This document shows, one piece after another, positions 12,635 through 21,436 of a stretch of DNA of 64,000 nt (its first letter is position 1; each line of letters starts with the position of its first letter). Source of the stretch: Huiozyma naganishii CBS 8797. Taxonomy: Eukaryota; Ascomycota; Saccharomycetes; Saccharomycetales; Saccharomycetaceae. The notes below the pieces were generated by a model. That model saw only the letters and a program-made list of their open reading frames with translations, was not told the DNA's origin and did no database searches. The stretch lies in assembly GCF_000348985.1 (NCBI RefSeq), contig NC_035926.1:620001-684000 (forward strand). The letters are read 5' to 3'. The position numbers were made by a program, and so were the translations under genes.

Positions 12635-14875
12635 CTACGACTGGTTGTTCCCGTCGCCACTCTTTGGCTTTTCCGTCTGCTCATCCTTCTTTTGGGCGTC
12701 TTCGCCACTAAGGGTTCCCCCTTCGAGTTTCTTACGGTCTTCCTCCGCCTGTTTCCTCTCCTTCTCCTCTTCAGCTTGTTTCCTCTCTTTCTCCTCTTCA
12801 GCTTGTTTCCTCTCCTTCTCCTCACGTTGCCTATTCAGCTCCTCTTGTTCCTTCTTTTTCCTCTTTTCCTCCTCCTCTTTCTTCTTCCTTTCTTCCTCTT
12901 CTTTCTTCTTCTTTTCCTCTTCCTGTTTCCTCTTCCTTTCCTCCTCTTCTTTCTTCTTCTTCTCTTCTTCCTCCTTCTTCCTCTTTTCCTCTTCTTTCTT
13001 CTTTTCCTCTTCCTCCTTCTTTTTCCTTTCCTCTTCAGCTCTTACCGCAGGGTCCTTAATTTCGATATCCTCGGCCCAAATCTTGGCAATCTCGTTGTAC
13101 GAAAACACCTTGTCCCAATCGAAGGCAATCAAAGTACCGTAACTTTCGTCCGGGTGGTCTCTGTTGTCCACAGCAGACGCACAGTGTGTATACCCTCTGC
13201 ACTCAGGTTTCCGCGACCACGAGTCCCTCTTCATGTCTGGGATGATTACACCTTGCATGTCGATGTGACTATCCTGGATTTTCTGGTACTCTTTCACGTC
13301 CTTGTAGTGACTGGTGAAATGGTCCTTGTTCTCGCTGAAATCCTTCCCAGCGTCGTTTCTAAACTTACAAGTCCTCAAACCACCGTTGGTCCACATCAAT
13401 CTGTCGAACTCGTCTACGTGCGCCAATTGCGTACCACAGATCGTTTTCTTAAAATTGTTACCTGGGTCCTCCTTCAAATATCCGACTATCCCACCCTCCA
13501 TTGGGTTCACAGCATAGTCCTTACCGGCGTACAAGTTCCCGAGCCAGAAAAACTCCTTGTCACCCCAAGAGCACTTGCTACCACTGTTGCTCAGCCCAAA
13601 TAACATCGCGCCGATGAGCCCTGCCATCTGCTTCCTACGGTTAATGACCATCAGACCGGATTCGATGTGGTGGCGTCTCCCATACACGTACATGTTTTTA
13701 AACACTGCCTCCTCTGAGGTCATGTATTTTGTGGACATCCCGTTATGTTCGATGGCCCAGAGGAGGTCGAACTTGAGACGGTTGTTCAACAGGCGAGACT
13801 CCGCAAATGAGGGTTCGAGTTGACGCATTAGGGGACGGCAGTTGCCCTCACCGCCCTCGTCGAGGGACCTGTCCCTATACAGGTACATCCCCGTGTCCTT
13901 GTAAGCCTGTATCTCGAAGAACTCGGTCGTTTCAACAAAGGGTACTGCGTCGACGTCCATGAAGATGGCTTCCTCGAAAGTGTTGAATAGTACAGATAGA
14001 AACTTGTGTTTGAATCTATCGATCTTGTCGTTGACAAACCTTCTGTCGATGATATCGGACAAATCGACGAGGTATATTTCCTGATTGTGAATCTCAGCAA
14101 TGATCTGCAGTTGCTTGACAAATTCATCTCTCATCTCTGACCCAGTGGTGATCACCTGTAGGGGCAGTTTGTTGTCGAACTCCTTAAGGATACGCATCTG
14201 CTTCTCGTAGAGGACGATATCGTCCGACTTCATCGTGGTGATGAGTCCCCTCCCAGAGGAGTATTTTGTCCAACTGGACCAGAAATTAGAGTTGAATTCC
14301 TTGATTGTCTTGTTCCCGATATGTGGCAGTGGAAGAAGCGACTCGTTCAAGTGTGCGCCTATCCCGCGGGACATGTTGTACACGTTTGGCCAAAGCAGTC
14401 TCGAATCGTTCCAGTGGAAAAAGGGGAACATCCTTTGATTAAACACCTCGGGAAGCATTTCACCGTCCTCCTGTTCTGGGATCTCTTTAAACACCTCGAT
14501 GATATCGAGAGGCGGGCTGCCCGCCTCTCCGTCGTCGTCAACTTTCAAGAAACAGTAATCGTACAACCTGAGCAGTTCCATCGTGAGTTCCAGGACCGCG
14601 TTCGTTGCCTCATAGGACTCGAACTCATCATAGATCATCCGCGTGTGCCAATCTGGTGTTGTCTCGCCGAGTTTCGAAAACATCAATGCGCACTTGTCCA
14701 GTTTGGAAAACTCGTCCCAATGGTTCACAATGGTGTAGTTCTCCGAGACAGCCTTGTACAGCGACCGCATGTTCATCGTCTTGTACGCCATTGCTTTGTT
14801 CCTCCACTGATCCATCTCTTCAAATTCTTTGAACAGAGTGCTGTTAGGACCGCCAAGATGGGAAGACTCCCACAT
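12635..14875 (-). CDS. MNN1-family alpha-1,3-mannosyltransferase, catalytic part with K/E-rich tail
   Basis: Golgi alpha-1,3-mannosyltransferase domain of the Mnn1/Mnt2/Mnt3 family, which caps N- and O-linked mannans. From internal ATG 14875 the frame codes 746 residues. The signature DxD is at residues 307-309 (FMDVDAVPF), with downstream family blocks such as GTQLAHVDEFDRLMWTNGG. The catalytic domain ends near residue 605; the rest is an extraordinary lysine/glutamate tail including three copies of a nine-residue KERKQAEEE-type unit, reminiscent of the KKKKEEEE repeats of Mnn4. This frame has no signal anchor. The anchor is coded immediately upstream in another frame (14876-15126), and one extra base in the A4 run at 14875-14878 would join the two into about 830 residues. 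Either the assembly has a homopolymer error or the gene carries a real frameshift. Confidence 0.85.
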   Translation of the reverse strand: MWESSHLGGPNSTLFKEFEEMDQWRNKAMAYKTMNMRSLYKAVSENYTIVNHWDEFSKLDKCALMFSKLGETTPDWHTRMIYDEFESYEATNAVLELTMELLRLYDYCFLKVDDDGEAGSPPLDIIEVFKEIPEQEDGEMLPEVFNQRMFPFFHWNDSRLLWPNVYNMSRGIGAHLNESLLPLPHIGNKTIKEFNSNFWSSWTKYSSGRGLITTMKSDDIVLYEKQMRILKEFDNKLPLQVITTGSEMRDEFVKQLQIIAEIHNQEIYLVDLSDIIDRRFVNDKIDRFKHKFLSVLFNTFEEAIFMDVDAVPFVETTEFFEIQAYKDTGMYLYRDRSLDEGGEGNCRPLMRQLEPSFAESRLLNNRLKFDLLWAIEHNGMSTKYMTSEEAVFKNMYVYGRRHHIESGLMVINRRKQMAGLIGAMLFGLSNSGSKCSWGDKEFFWLGNLYAGKDYAVNPMEGGIVGYLKEDPGNNFKKTICGTQLAHVDEFDRLMWTNGGLRTCKFRNDAGKDFSENKDHFTSHYKDVKEYQKIQDSHIDMQGVIIPDMKRDSWSRKPECRGYTHCASAVDNRDHPDESYGTLIAFDWDKVFSYNEIAKIWAEDIEIKDPAVRAEEERKKKEEEEKKKEEEKRKKEEEEKKKKEEEERKRKQEEEKKKKEEEERKKKEEEEKRKKKEQEELNRQREEKERKQAEEEKERKQAEEEKERKQAEEDRKKLEGGTLSGEDAQKKDEQTEKPKSGDGNNQS
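12745..13048 (-). repeat. K/E-coding low-complexity repeat with 27-bp tandem units
   Basis: Polypurine (minus strand) region coding about 100 residues of alternating Lys/Arg and Glu runs at the C-terminus of the MNN1-family protein. The distal part contains about three 27-bp units, each coding KERKQAEEE. The composition fits a charged single alpha-helix. The strong strand asymmetry also generates long spurious Leu/Phe-rich frames on the plus strand. Confidence 0.8.
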
Positions 14876-15126
14876 TTTACGCACTGAAGGAGCTTACATG
14901 ACGATCCTGCATCCCTGTCCCCTAACCAGGTAGCATCATCATCATCATCATCAGCAAGATCGTAATCACCATTGTATCCAGTGTGGTGGTACGCCGCGGT
15001 GTCAACATGTGAGGCGACTAACTGCGGTCCCGCTGGCTTATATGAGTACAGCCTGAACAGCGAGTACAGCACCACGGTGAGCCCAACCACGCCAAGCAGC
15101 GTCCTCCGATTGACAGCCCTTTGCAT
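14876..15126 (-). CDS. N-terminal signal anchor of the MNN1-family protein, separated by a frameshift
   Basis: From ATG 15126 this frame codes a basic N-terminus, one hydrophobic segment (about residues 10-28, LLGVVGLTVVLYSLFRLY) and a lumenal stem with a run of six Asp (residues 59-64). This is the expected N-terminus of a type II Golgi glycosyltransferase, and it has no domain of its own. After Lys84 the frame runs on into unrelated sequence overlapping the catalytic frame as far as 14773. The join point is the A4 run at 14875-14878, where a one-base difference would continue as CVKMWESSHLGG. I read it as exon-less 5' coding sequence of the same gene. A spliceosomal intron is unlikely, because no GTATGT or branch site is present and the gap would be only a few bases. 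Confidence 0.7.
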
Positions 15127-16034
15127 ATCCGTGATTCCCTATAGACCAACGACCCACTAGAATGGAAAGAACCAACTGTTGAAAGGACTCCTCGAGTCCA
15201 GATCTTAGCTTTAAACAAAACTTGACGTTTCTGGATTCCGGCAAAAGGTGCGTGGGTTTTGACAGCGACACCGGCAACAGCGCCACCTCCACGTACTGGG
15301 CCACGTACCAGGCCATGAAGCAGTCCATGCCAACTGTCCTTGCAATCGTGACTGAAGAAGCGACACTAATAGTAACACTCTGCACTTGTTCCCCTCTGGA
15401 CCCAGACCCCTGAGCGGGCTGGACCTGTCTCTGGTTCCATGCCCCACTGGTCTGTACGATGCTACTCTCCTTGCATCGATCTTAGTAGACTGTCTGGTGC
15501 AATTGTGCGAATGGTACGCGCTCAGCTTTCCCTGCAGGTCCCCAGCACGTTATATTCGATGCCGGTTCACTGTGTAACGAACGATATTGGTGGTTTGCCC
15601 AAATCGGCGGTGGGAGAGTGGAGGGAAGCTATCCTATGCATCCGCGTTTGCACGTCAGTAGTACAAGTGTTGCTATGTTAGTCCATGGTCTTTGCGTGCG
15701 TCCGTGGTGGTTCAGCTAAATTTCCCCGCTTTGTAATATGATCTGTATCGGCAGCCGCCACACGTTCTAAGCAGCGAAGTGGGCCATTCGAAGAGACCCA
15801 AGCGGTAAACTTGTAACCTGGGGCCGTGATATGACATATACACAGGTCCAGAGAGCGCTGTAGTGTGCTCGGAACAGCTTCTTGAAGGATTGCAATGGGG
15901 CCCCTTGTGTCTTTTGGCGCGGCGACATTTAACGTCAAAAAGAATCGTGATTTGGATGTCTTTTGAATGGTGATGGTGATGGTCCCCCAATGCAGTGATA
16001 CTGACAGTGTTGACAGCGTTGGGGACCAGCGAGT
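15127..16034. promoter_or_regulatory. divergent intergenic region between the MNN1-family gene and MIL1
   Basis: 908 bp, relatively GC-rich for a yeast intergenic region. Open frames here are short and lack family features. I see no tRNA, LTR ends or other structured RNA. It presumably holds both promoters. Confidence 0.4.
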
Positions 16035-19000
16035 ATGTCAGAGAAGGGTGACGACGATGCAGAGGGGTTGGGACTGCAGCTGCGGGAGTTGAAAGTGTCG
16101 AAGCTTCTGCATGAGGACGACAGTGCGGCGGATGCAGAGCCGAAGGTTGTAGAGGCAAGGGACGTGGGGGGAACCTCAGGAGATGCTGCCGCGGATTCGG
16201 ACTCAGATTCGGACTCGGATTCAGACTCAGATACTGGACAGTGGAAGACAGTGCCGACAGTTGCGTCGTACGACGTGTACAACGAGAAGGGTGAGCTGGA
16301 GCTGCGAACTTACGATTCCAATAACCCGCTGCCACAGTTGGAGCACCCGTCACACCCACAACCGCAGCAATCGCAACACAAGAACACTTTCGACTACACA
16401 AAAGTGGCCGCAGAACAGCAGGCGCAGAGGTCGTACCTCACCAACAAGAAGACGGATTTCCTCTTCGACCACAAGAAGATCATGCAGATGAGGGATAACA
16501 CGGACCAAGACCAAGGTACGAGGAGTCCGCAGGAGATCTCTGCGTCTCCGAGCGTGGCTGATTTCTACGACGAGTACGAAGACGACGTCGAAAGAGCAGA
16601 CGACCTGAGCCCCGAGTCGCAACTCGATATCACGAAATTCCTCCTAAACGACATGGAGAAGATCGCATACGTCAGCGCGATCAGCATCCTTGCAAACCAG
16701 ATGTGTACAGAACTTGCGACATTGTGTCTCTGCGTAGACATCAAGGCGCACAAGAGGCTTGCAAACAGACTGCAATTCACCCAGAGAGATATGGCAGCGT
16801 GGAAGACTATCGTGCTGGAAAGACTATATCAGCATTTAAACGTCAGCGAAGAGGAGATTAAGATGGTTGAGCAACTCTCGGTACATCAGATCCAACTGTC
16901 GGACTTGGTCAAGTGCCTACGGACAACGCAGAATATAGAAAACCCTTGGGAACACGAGGAAACAAAGGACTCTGAGCAAACTGCGGAGACAAATGACAAA
17001 GCGGATGACGAAGAAAATGGAACAAACCAATCACCCGAGACGAAGGGCGAAGACGAGTCCTTAGAGACAAGCATAACTGGAGAGAAAGAAGACTCAAAGG
17101 AGGAGCCCCAAGAAACAAGCTCAATTGGTCACAAACAAGACTCAAAGGAAGAGACACAAGAAGTGGCAAACAGTATCGAGACGAGATCCGGATCTGCCCA
17201 CACTGAAGGCAAAGACGAAGAAACTTTGACTCCGACAGACGATGCATCAACACGGCCCATCAAAGAACAGTCCCCAAAAATCCTGGATCCAGATAGTATA
17301 AAGGACCAGCAGCGTCTCAATGTGGACGTAGCTTGGACCATTATCTGTGACCTGTTTTTGATACTCGTGCAAAACTCAGCGTACGACTCCAGGTCGCGCA
17401 CCTTGCTTATCAGGTTCGCCGAGGCGCTCGGAATCAAAAACGTCGAGATCTGCGAGTTTGAAAGGAGGGTCACCGACTCGCTAGACATGGAACAGTCTAC
17501 AGACGAACAAACATGGGATGAGCAGGATCACATGAAGGATAGAAGGAAGCGCAAGAAACGCAGAAAACTATGTTACGTTGGTATCGCTATGGTCGGAGGA
17601 TCGCTTGTTTTGGGGCTCAGTGGCGGGCTGCTGGCACCCGTCATCGGTGCCGGTATCGCAGCAGGGCTGTCCACTATAGGTGTCACGGGGGCCACTGGGT
17701 TCCTGACCGGTGTAGGTGGTACTACTGTGGTCGCACTTTCGAGCACGGCAATTGGTGCTAATATTGGTGCCAGGGGTATGTCCAAGAGAATGGGCAGCGT
17801 CAGGACCTTTGAATTCCGGCCGTTACATAACAATCGTCGACTGAACCTGATAATCAGTGTCTCCGGCTGGATTATTGGTAACGAGGATGATGTCCGTTTG
17901 CCATTCTCTACTGTAGACTCTGTGGAAGGTGATTTGTTCTCGTTATATTGGGAACCAGAGATGCTGAAGTCTACTGGTCAAACGATCAACATTGTCGCAA
18001 GCGAAGTGTTTGCAACCACGATTCAGCAGGTACTAGGTGCCACAATTTTGACCGCTTTCATCTCGGCGGTCCAATGGCCCATGGCATTATCAAAACTGGG
18101 CTACATCCTGGATAACCCATGGAATGTCTCCCTAGACAGAGCATGGTCTGCAGGGTTGATCCTTGCAGACACACTTATGACCAGAAATTTGGGTAAGAGA
18201 CCAATAACCTTAGTGGGATTTTCGCTAGGTTCCAGGGTCATATACTCATGTTTGATTGAACTTTGCAAGAAGAAAGCATTAGGCTTGGTCGAAAACGTAT
18301 TTATATTTGGCACACCCGTAGTGCGAAATAAGGAGCAGTTGGTTATGGCAAGATCCGTGGTAAGCGGTAGATTTGTAAATGGCTACTCTGACAAAGACTG
18401 GGTATTAGCGTACCTGTTTCGCGCAACATCTGGAGGATTTAAAGCTGTCATGGGGATATCCACTGCTAGTGATGTAGAAGGTGTCGAGGACTTTAACTGT
18501 ACAGAACTGGTTGCGGGACATATGGCCTATCGTAAGAATATGCCCAAAATATTGAAGGCATTAGGGGTCACTGTCATGAATGATGAGTTCGTAGAAATTG
18601 AGGAAACTATGGATCCAGTGGAAGCTAAGAGACAGAGGAAACTGGTCCATGATGTCGATGCAGCACAAAAGAAACTTTCAAAAAGGAAGAAGCGCAACAG
18701 CTGGGTACCCGGGTGGATAAAACCAAAGAAGTCCAAATGGCAGACGATCTTGGAAGAGACTGTGGAAGATCAAGATGTCGAGGATCAAACATCTGTTGAC
18801 TCTACCGATAAACGCAAGAAAAAACCACAGGACAATGCAATCGTTGATCACGGCGCCCTGATGCATGAACTGGAGGTGCTGAAAAAAGCCATACATGAGG
18901 ATGCGCTAAAAAATCAGTCTACTGGAGAGCCCATGGAAACTGTTTCCGAGTACAACGGAATGTCGTTAGCGGAATATCGTGAAAGTTCTGAAGAACTGTC

Positions 19001-19220
19001 GAGTACTAATGCCTCGGACGTGGCAATAAATTCATCAACGCCGAAACCCGCTGCCAACTCGAGAATGCCGGGAACACCCAGTACACGCGTAACTGCAAAG
19101 GCACCTTCTACGCCGAATAGTTTCCAACTCTTAACGGCGGGTAGAACCATTCTTCCTGAAGATGAAGACATGAAAAGGAGTAAAAAGCCGATGGAATTTG
19201 CGTTTCCTGATGATATATAA
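16035..19220 (+). CDS. MIL1: DUF726-family putative lipase, Mil1/YFL034W ortholog
   Basis: Ortholog of YFL034W/Mil1, an AP-1-interacting protein with a DUF726 alpha/beta-hydrolase domain implicated in trans-Golgi/endosome trafficking. 1061 residues (S. cerevisiae about 1073). The N-terminus is acidic with an Asp-Ser repeat (about residues 55-67); residues 300-425 are a Glu/Ser/Thr-rich disordered linker. A Gly-rich hydrophobic stretch (about residues 513-580, GGSLVLGLSGGLLAPVIGAG and onward) precedes the hydrolase, whose nucleophile elbow is GFSLG with Ser730. The C-terminal 200 residues are basic then disordered. It lies between MOB2 and RIM15 as in S. cerevisiae, though here separated from MOB2 by the THI4-mannosyltransferase insertion and from RIM15 by FRS1. 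Lipase activity is inferred from the motif. Confidence 0.92.
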   Translation: MSEKGDDDAEGLGLQLRELKVSKLLHEDDSAADAEPKVVEARDVGGTSGDAAADSDSDSDSDSDSDTGQWKTVPTVASYDVYNEKGELELRTYDSNNPLPQLEHPSHPQPQQSQHKNTFDYTKVAAEQQAQRSYLTNKKTDFLFDHKKIMQMRDNTDQDQGTRSPQEISASPSVADFYDEYEDDVERADDLSPESQLDITKFLLNDMEKIAYVSAISILANQMCTELATLCLCVDIKAHKRLANRLQFTQRDMAAWKTIVLERLYQHLNVSEEEIKMVEQLSVHQIQLSDLVKCLRTTQNIENPWEHEETKDSEQTAETNDKADDEENGTNQSPETKGEDESLETSITGEKEDSKEEPQETSSIGHKQDSKEETQEVANSIETRSGSAHTEGKDEETLTPTDDASTRPIKEQSPKILDPDSIKDQQRLNVDVAWTIICDLFLILVQNSAYDSRSRTLLIRFAEALGIKNVEICEFERRVTDSLDMEQSTDEQTWDEQDHMKDRRKRKKRRKLCYVGIAMVGGSLVLGLSGGLLAPVIGAGIAAGLSTIGVTGATGFLTGVGGTTVVALSSTAIGANIGARGMSKRMGSVRTFEFRPLHNNRRLNLIISVSGWIIGNEDDVRLPFSTVDSVEGDLFSLYWEPEMLKSTGQTINIVASEVFATTIQQVLGATILTAFISAVQWPMALSKLGYILDNPWNVSLDRAWSAGLILADTLMTRNLGKRPITLVGFSLGSRVIYSCLIELCKKKALGLVENVFIFGTPVVRNKEQLVMARSVVSGRFVNGYSDKDWVLAYLFRATSGGFKAVMGISTASDVEGVEDFNCTELVAGHMAYRKNMPKILKALGVTVMNDEFVEIEETMDPVEAKRQRKLVHDVDAAQKKLSKRKKRNSWVPGWIKPKKSKWQTILEETVEDQDVEDQTSVDSTDKRKKKPQDNAIVDHGALMHELEVLKKAIHEDALKNQSTGEPMETVSEYNGMSLAEYRESSEELSSTNASDVAINSSTPKPAANSRMPGTPSTRVTAKAPSTPNSFQLLTAGRTILPEDEDMKRSKKPMEFAFPDDI

Positions 19221-19382
19221 TTTTTATAAACAGTCTTTTATAAACGATTGCACAATGAGGTGTCAAAGGGCAAATCTGTGTCTAAACGGACAGTTATTGT
19301 AAAGGTCTCATCCAAGACCATTCTAAGATTTAAAAATTCGTGATTTCTCTATTATTTGTATCTATGATAAATTTTATTAAGC

Positions 19383-21170
19383 TTACAAGAACACTTCTGC
19401 ATTCAACTCAACGTATGATGCTGCGTGCAAAATGTCGAAGTTCTTCATAACCTCAGGGTGCAGAACACCCAAATGTCCGATCACTTGAGGCTCTGAACCT
19501 TCCTTAGATCTGAACAAAACTCTTGCTCCTCTGCCTTCAAAGTAAGTTGTCAAAGAGTCATCCTGTTCGATCCAGTAGCCTCTACCCGTGGATTCAGCAC
19601 CATAGTCCGCAATCCATTGGGTTCTGAAAGTTTGCATTATCTTGCCCAATAAACCTTGAATAACTTCAAAACCTGAGTTTTTCCCAACGTAGATAGCACC
19701 CCAATGGCGTTCGTTGTAGGACTTTCTCTCCAACGCAAGATTCTTGAAAACGACATCGCCACATTCAAAAACCTTGATTGGCAAAGAGTGTTTTCTGTTT
19801 TCCTTGACAGTCTTAAGCAACCCTGGCAACAAAGTGGTTCTGACAACTTGATATTCCAAAGTTTTTGGATTGGCTAACTTGACAACCTTGGATCCATCAT
19901 CTTTGGTTCTCAGGAAGCTGAAGTTTTCGTCGTGTGAACATAAAGTCAGGGCCATGACCTCCAACCACGAAGCCTGCGATGACGCTATTCTAAAAACATC
20001 AGCTACTTTGTTGATTGGTAGAGCAGACGCTATGAAATTGGCGTTGGATAACTTCTCACCCTTTGGTAAGTTGTCGTAACCGTAACCGATCGCAGCATCT
20101 TCCATAATATCACAAGGATGAAGAATATCTGGTCTGGTAATTGGGATCGAAACGGTCAAAATATCACTGTCTGTGCTGGACTGAGTGCCGTGCAAAGAAA
20201 GTTTCTTGATGTATTTGATGATTTCATCAGCAGATAGTTGTAAACCTAAAGCGGAGTTGATGTACTTCATTGAAACGTCCATTGTTCTGTCGTCTAGGTT
20301 TGGAGTTAATCTTGATTGACCGTTGTGTTCTGACACAATCTTGACTGGCTCAATAGAGAATTGCTTGGAAGAGTAGCGGGAAAACATAGCAACCAGTTGG
20401 TTTAGCACAATTTCTAGCTTGGTTTTGTCAGTGGCAGTAAGCTCAATGAAAACATTGCGCGTGTCCATACTAATTTTTGAACGCTCCGAATTAATCAGCG
20501 GTGGCAAGGAACAAACATTATCTTCATAATCATAGATGACTGGGTAAACAGGGGAGTCCTCAATAATATGAACAAAACGGCCAATGTTGTTCTTTTGTTC
20601 TGGAGTCTTGTAAAACTCAATCAGCTTGTCACCAGTGAATTCCTGAGTTTGGTTTAGTGGAGTAAATTTGATGTCTTTTGGAGTAACACCACGATAATGG
20701 AACGGTCCTTTGATGGAGTCTAAATCATGGGTACCCATAGCGACCAAGCTTCTATTTCTACATATATTAGAGTGCAACTTATCCTGCAGCGCAATGAACG
20801 AGGCATAGGATTTTTCGTCAAAGTGAATATCTCTCAAAATGGCTGCTGCCGCGTATGGTCTGACCTGCTCGGTGGATGGGTCAACGTACAACTCCGTAGT
20901 TGGTGCGGTAAGTGTGTACTTAGGAGTTTCGCATCTACCCAAATATTCGTTCAAAGATTGGGCAATCCCCTCAATGCATAAAAGATCGTAACGGTTGGCA
21001 CCAATATCTATTTTGAATTCAGGTTCTTCACCGTTCTTCAAAGCTTCTTCAGTGGTGTCTTCGTCCAATTCAACACCAAACTGGAAACAGAGTTCGTCAA
21101 ACTCATTGTTCGAGTAGTTTTTACCCAAAAGGTCGTACAATTGCTGTTTATTAACTGTAACGGTAGGCAT
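19383..21170 (-). CDS. FRS1: cytosolic phenylalanyl-tRNA synthetase beta subunit
   Basis: Beta subunit of the alpha2beta2 cytosolic PheRS, contributing the B3/B4 editing domain and tRNA binding. 595 residues, the same length as the S. cerevisiae protein, starting at ATG 21170 ([16 protein letters not shown]). The B5 region with its helix-turn-helix-type repeat spans about residues 290-380, and the B6/B7 catalytic-like module fills the C-terminus. The codon bias is strong. Its partner subunit gene FRS2 lies 30 kb away in the same window, whereas the two are on different chromosomes in S. cerevisiae. A placement between MIL1 and RIM15 represents the chromosome XII sister order merging with chromosome VI order. 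Confidence 0.97.
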   Translation of the reverse strand: MPTVTVNKQQLYDLLGKNYSNNEFDELCFQFGVELDEDTTEEALKNGEEPEFKIDIGANRYDLLCIEGIAQSLNEYLGRCETPKYTLTAPTTELYVDPSTEQVRPYAAAAILRDIHFDEKSYASFIALQDKLHSNICRNRSLVAMGTHDLDSIKGPFHYRGVTPKDIKFTPLNQTQEFTGDKLIEFYKTPEQKNNIGRFVHIIEDSPVYPVIYDYEDNVCSLPPLINSERSKISMDTRNVFIELTATDKTKLEIVLNQLVAMFSRYSSKQFSIEPVKIVSEHNGQSRLTPNLDDRTMDVSMKYINSALGLQLSADEIIKYIKKLSLHGTQSSTDSDILTVSIPITRPDILHPCDIMEDAAIGYGYDNLPKGEKLSNANFIASALPINKVADVFRIASSQASWLEVMALTLCSHDENFSFLRTKDDGSKVVKLANPKTLEYQVVRTTLLPGLLKTVKENRKHSLPIKVFECGDVVFKNLALERKSYNERHWGAIYVGKNSGFEVIQGLLGKIMQTFRTQWIADYGAESTGRGYWIEQDDSLTTYFEGRGARVLFRSKEGSEPQVIGHLGVLHPEVMKNFDILHAASYVELNAEVFL

Positions 21171-21287
21171 ATTGGTATCGATCTGATCGATTCTGAGGCG
21201 GCGATGCTAGGGAAGTATCAGAACACTGGTAAGCTTCGATCTTTCAGTTTTGATATTGACATCGAGCGCAAAGAAACAAAAAAGAGC

Positions 21288-21299
21288 AAAAAATTTTCA
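21288..21299 (-). promoter_or_regulatory. RRPE-like element upstream of FRS1
   Basis: AAAAAATTTTCA on the plus strand, so TGAAAATTTTTT on the gene's strand, about 118 bp before the FRS1 ATG. It matches the ribosomal RNA processing element core (TGAAAATTTT) that marks growth-regulated translation genes. A very similar element precedes FRS2. Confidence 0.55.
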
Positions 21300-21391
21300 A
21301 ATCGTGAAACGTGACTTTCAAGGGAGAGACTCACAGAAGTATCAGAATCATTTCGCTCTGACAGCAGGTCAGGCACTTTACCCCAGAAATG

Positions 21392-21431
21392 TACGTGTAT
21401 ATGTCCTATGCTACGTGTATATGTCCTATGC
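21392..21431. repeat. 20-bp direct tandem duplication
   Basis: Two exact copies of TACGTGTATATGTCCTATGC (21392-21411 and 21412-21431) just beyond the RIM15 stop codon, in the space shared with the FRS1 promoter. It looks like a recent slippage duplication in the RIM15 3' untranslated region. Confidence 0.85.
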
Positions 21432-21436
21432 TAAAC

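Noticed and set aside
12632..13603. Long plus-strand Leu/Phe- and Ser/Phe-rich open frames opposite the MNN1-family tail
   Set aside because: They are the complement of the K/E-coding purine repeat; the apparent hydrophobic protein is a composition artefact.
14881..14900. GTAAG near the MNN1-family frameshift as a spliceosomal 5' splice site
   Set aside because: It lacks the yeast GTATGT consensus, there is no TACTAAC branch site, and the distance to the downstream frame is only about 15 bases.
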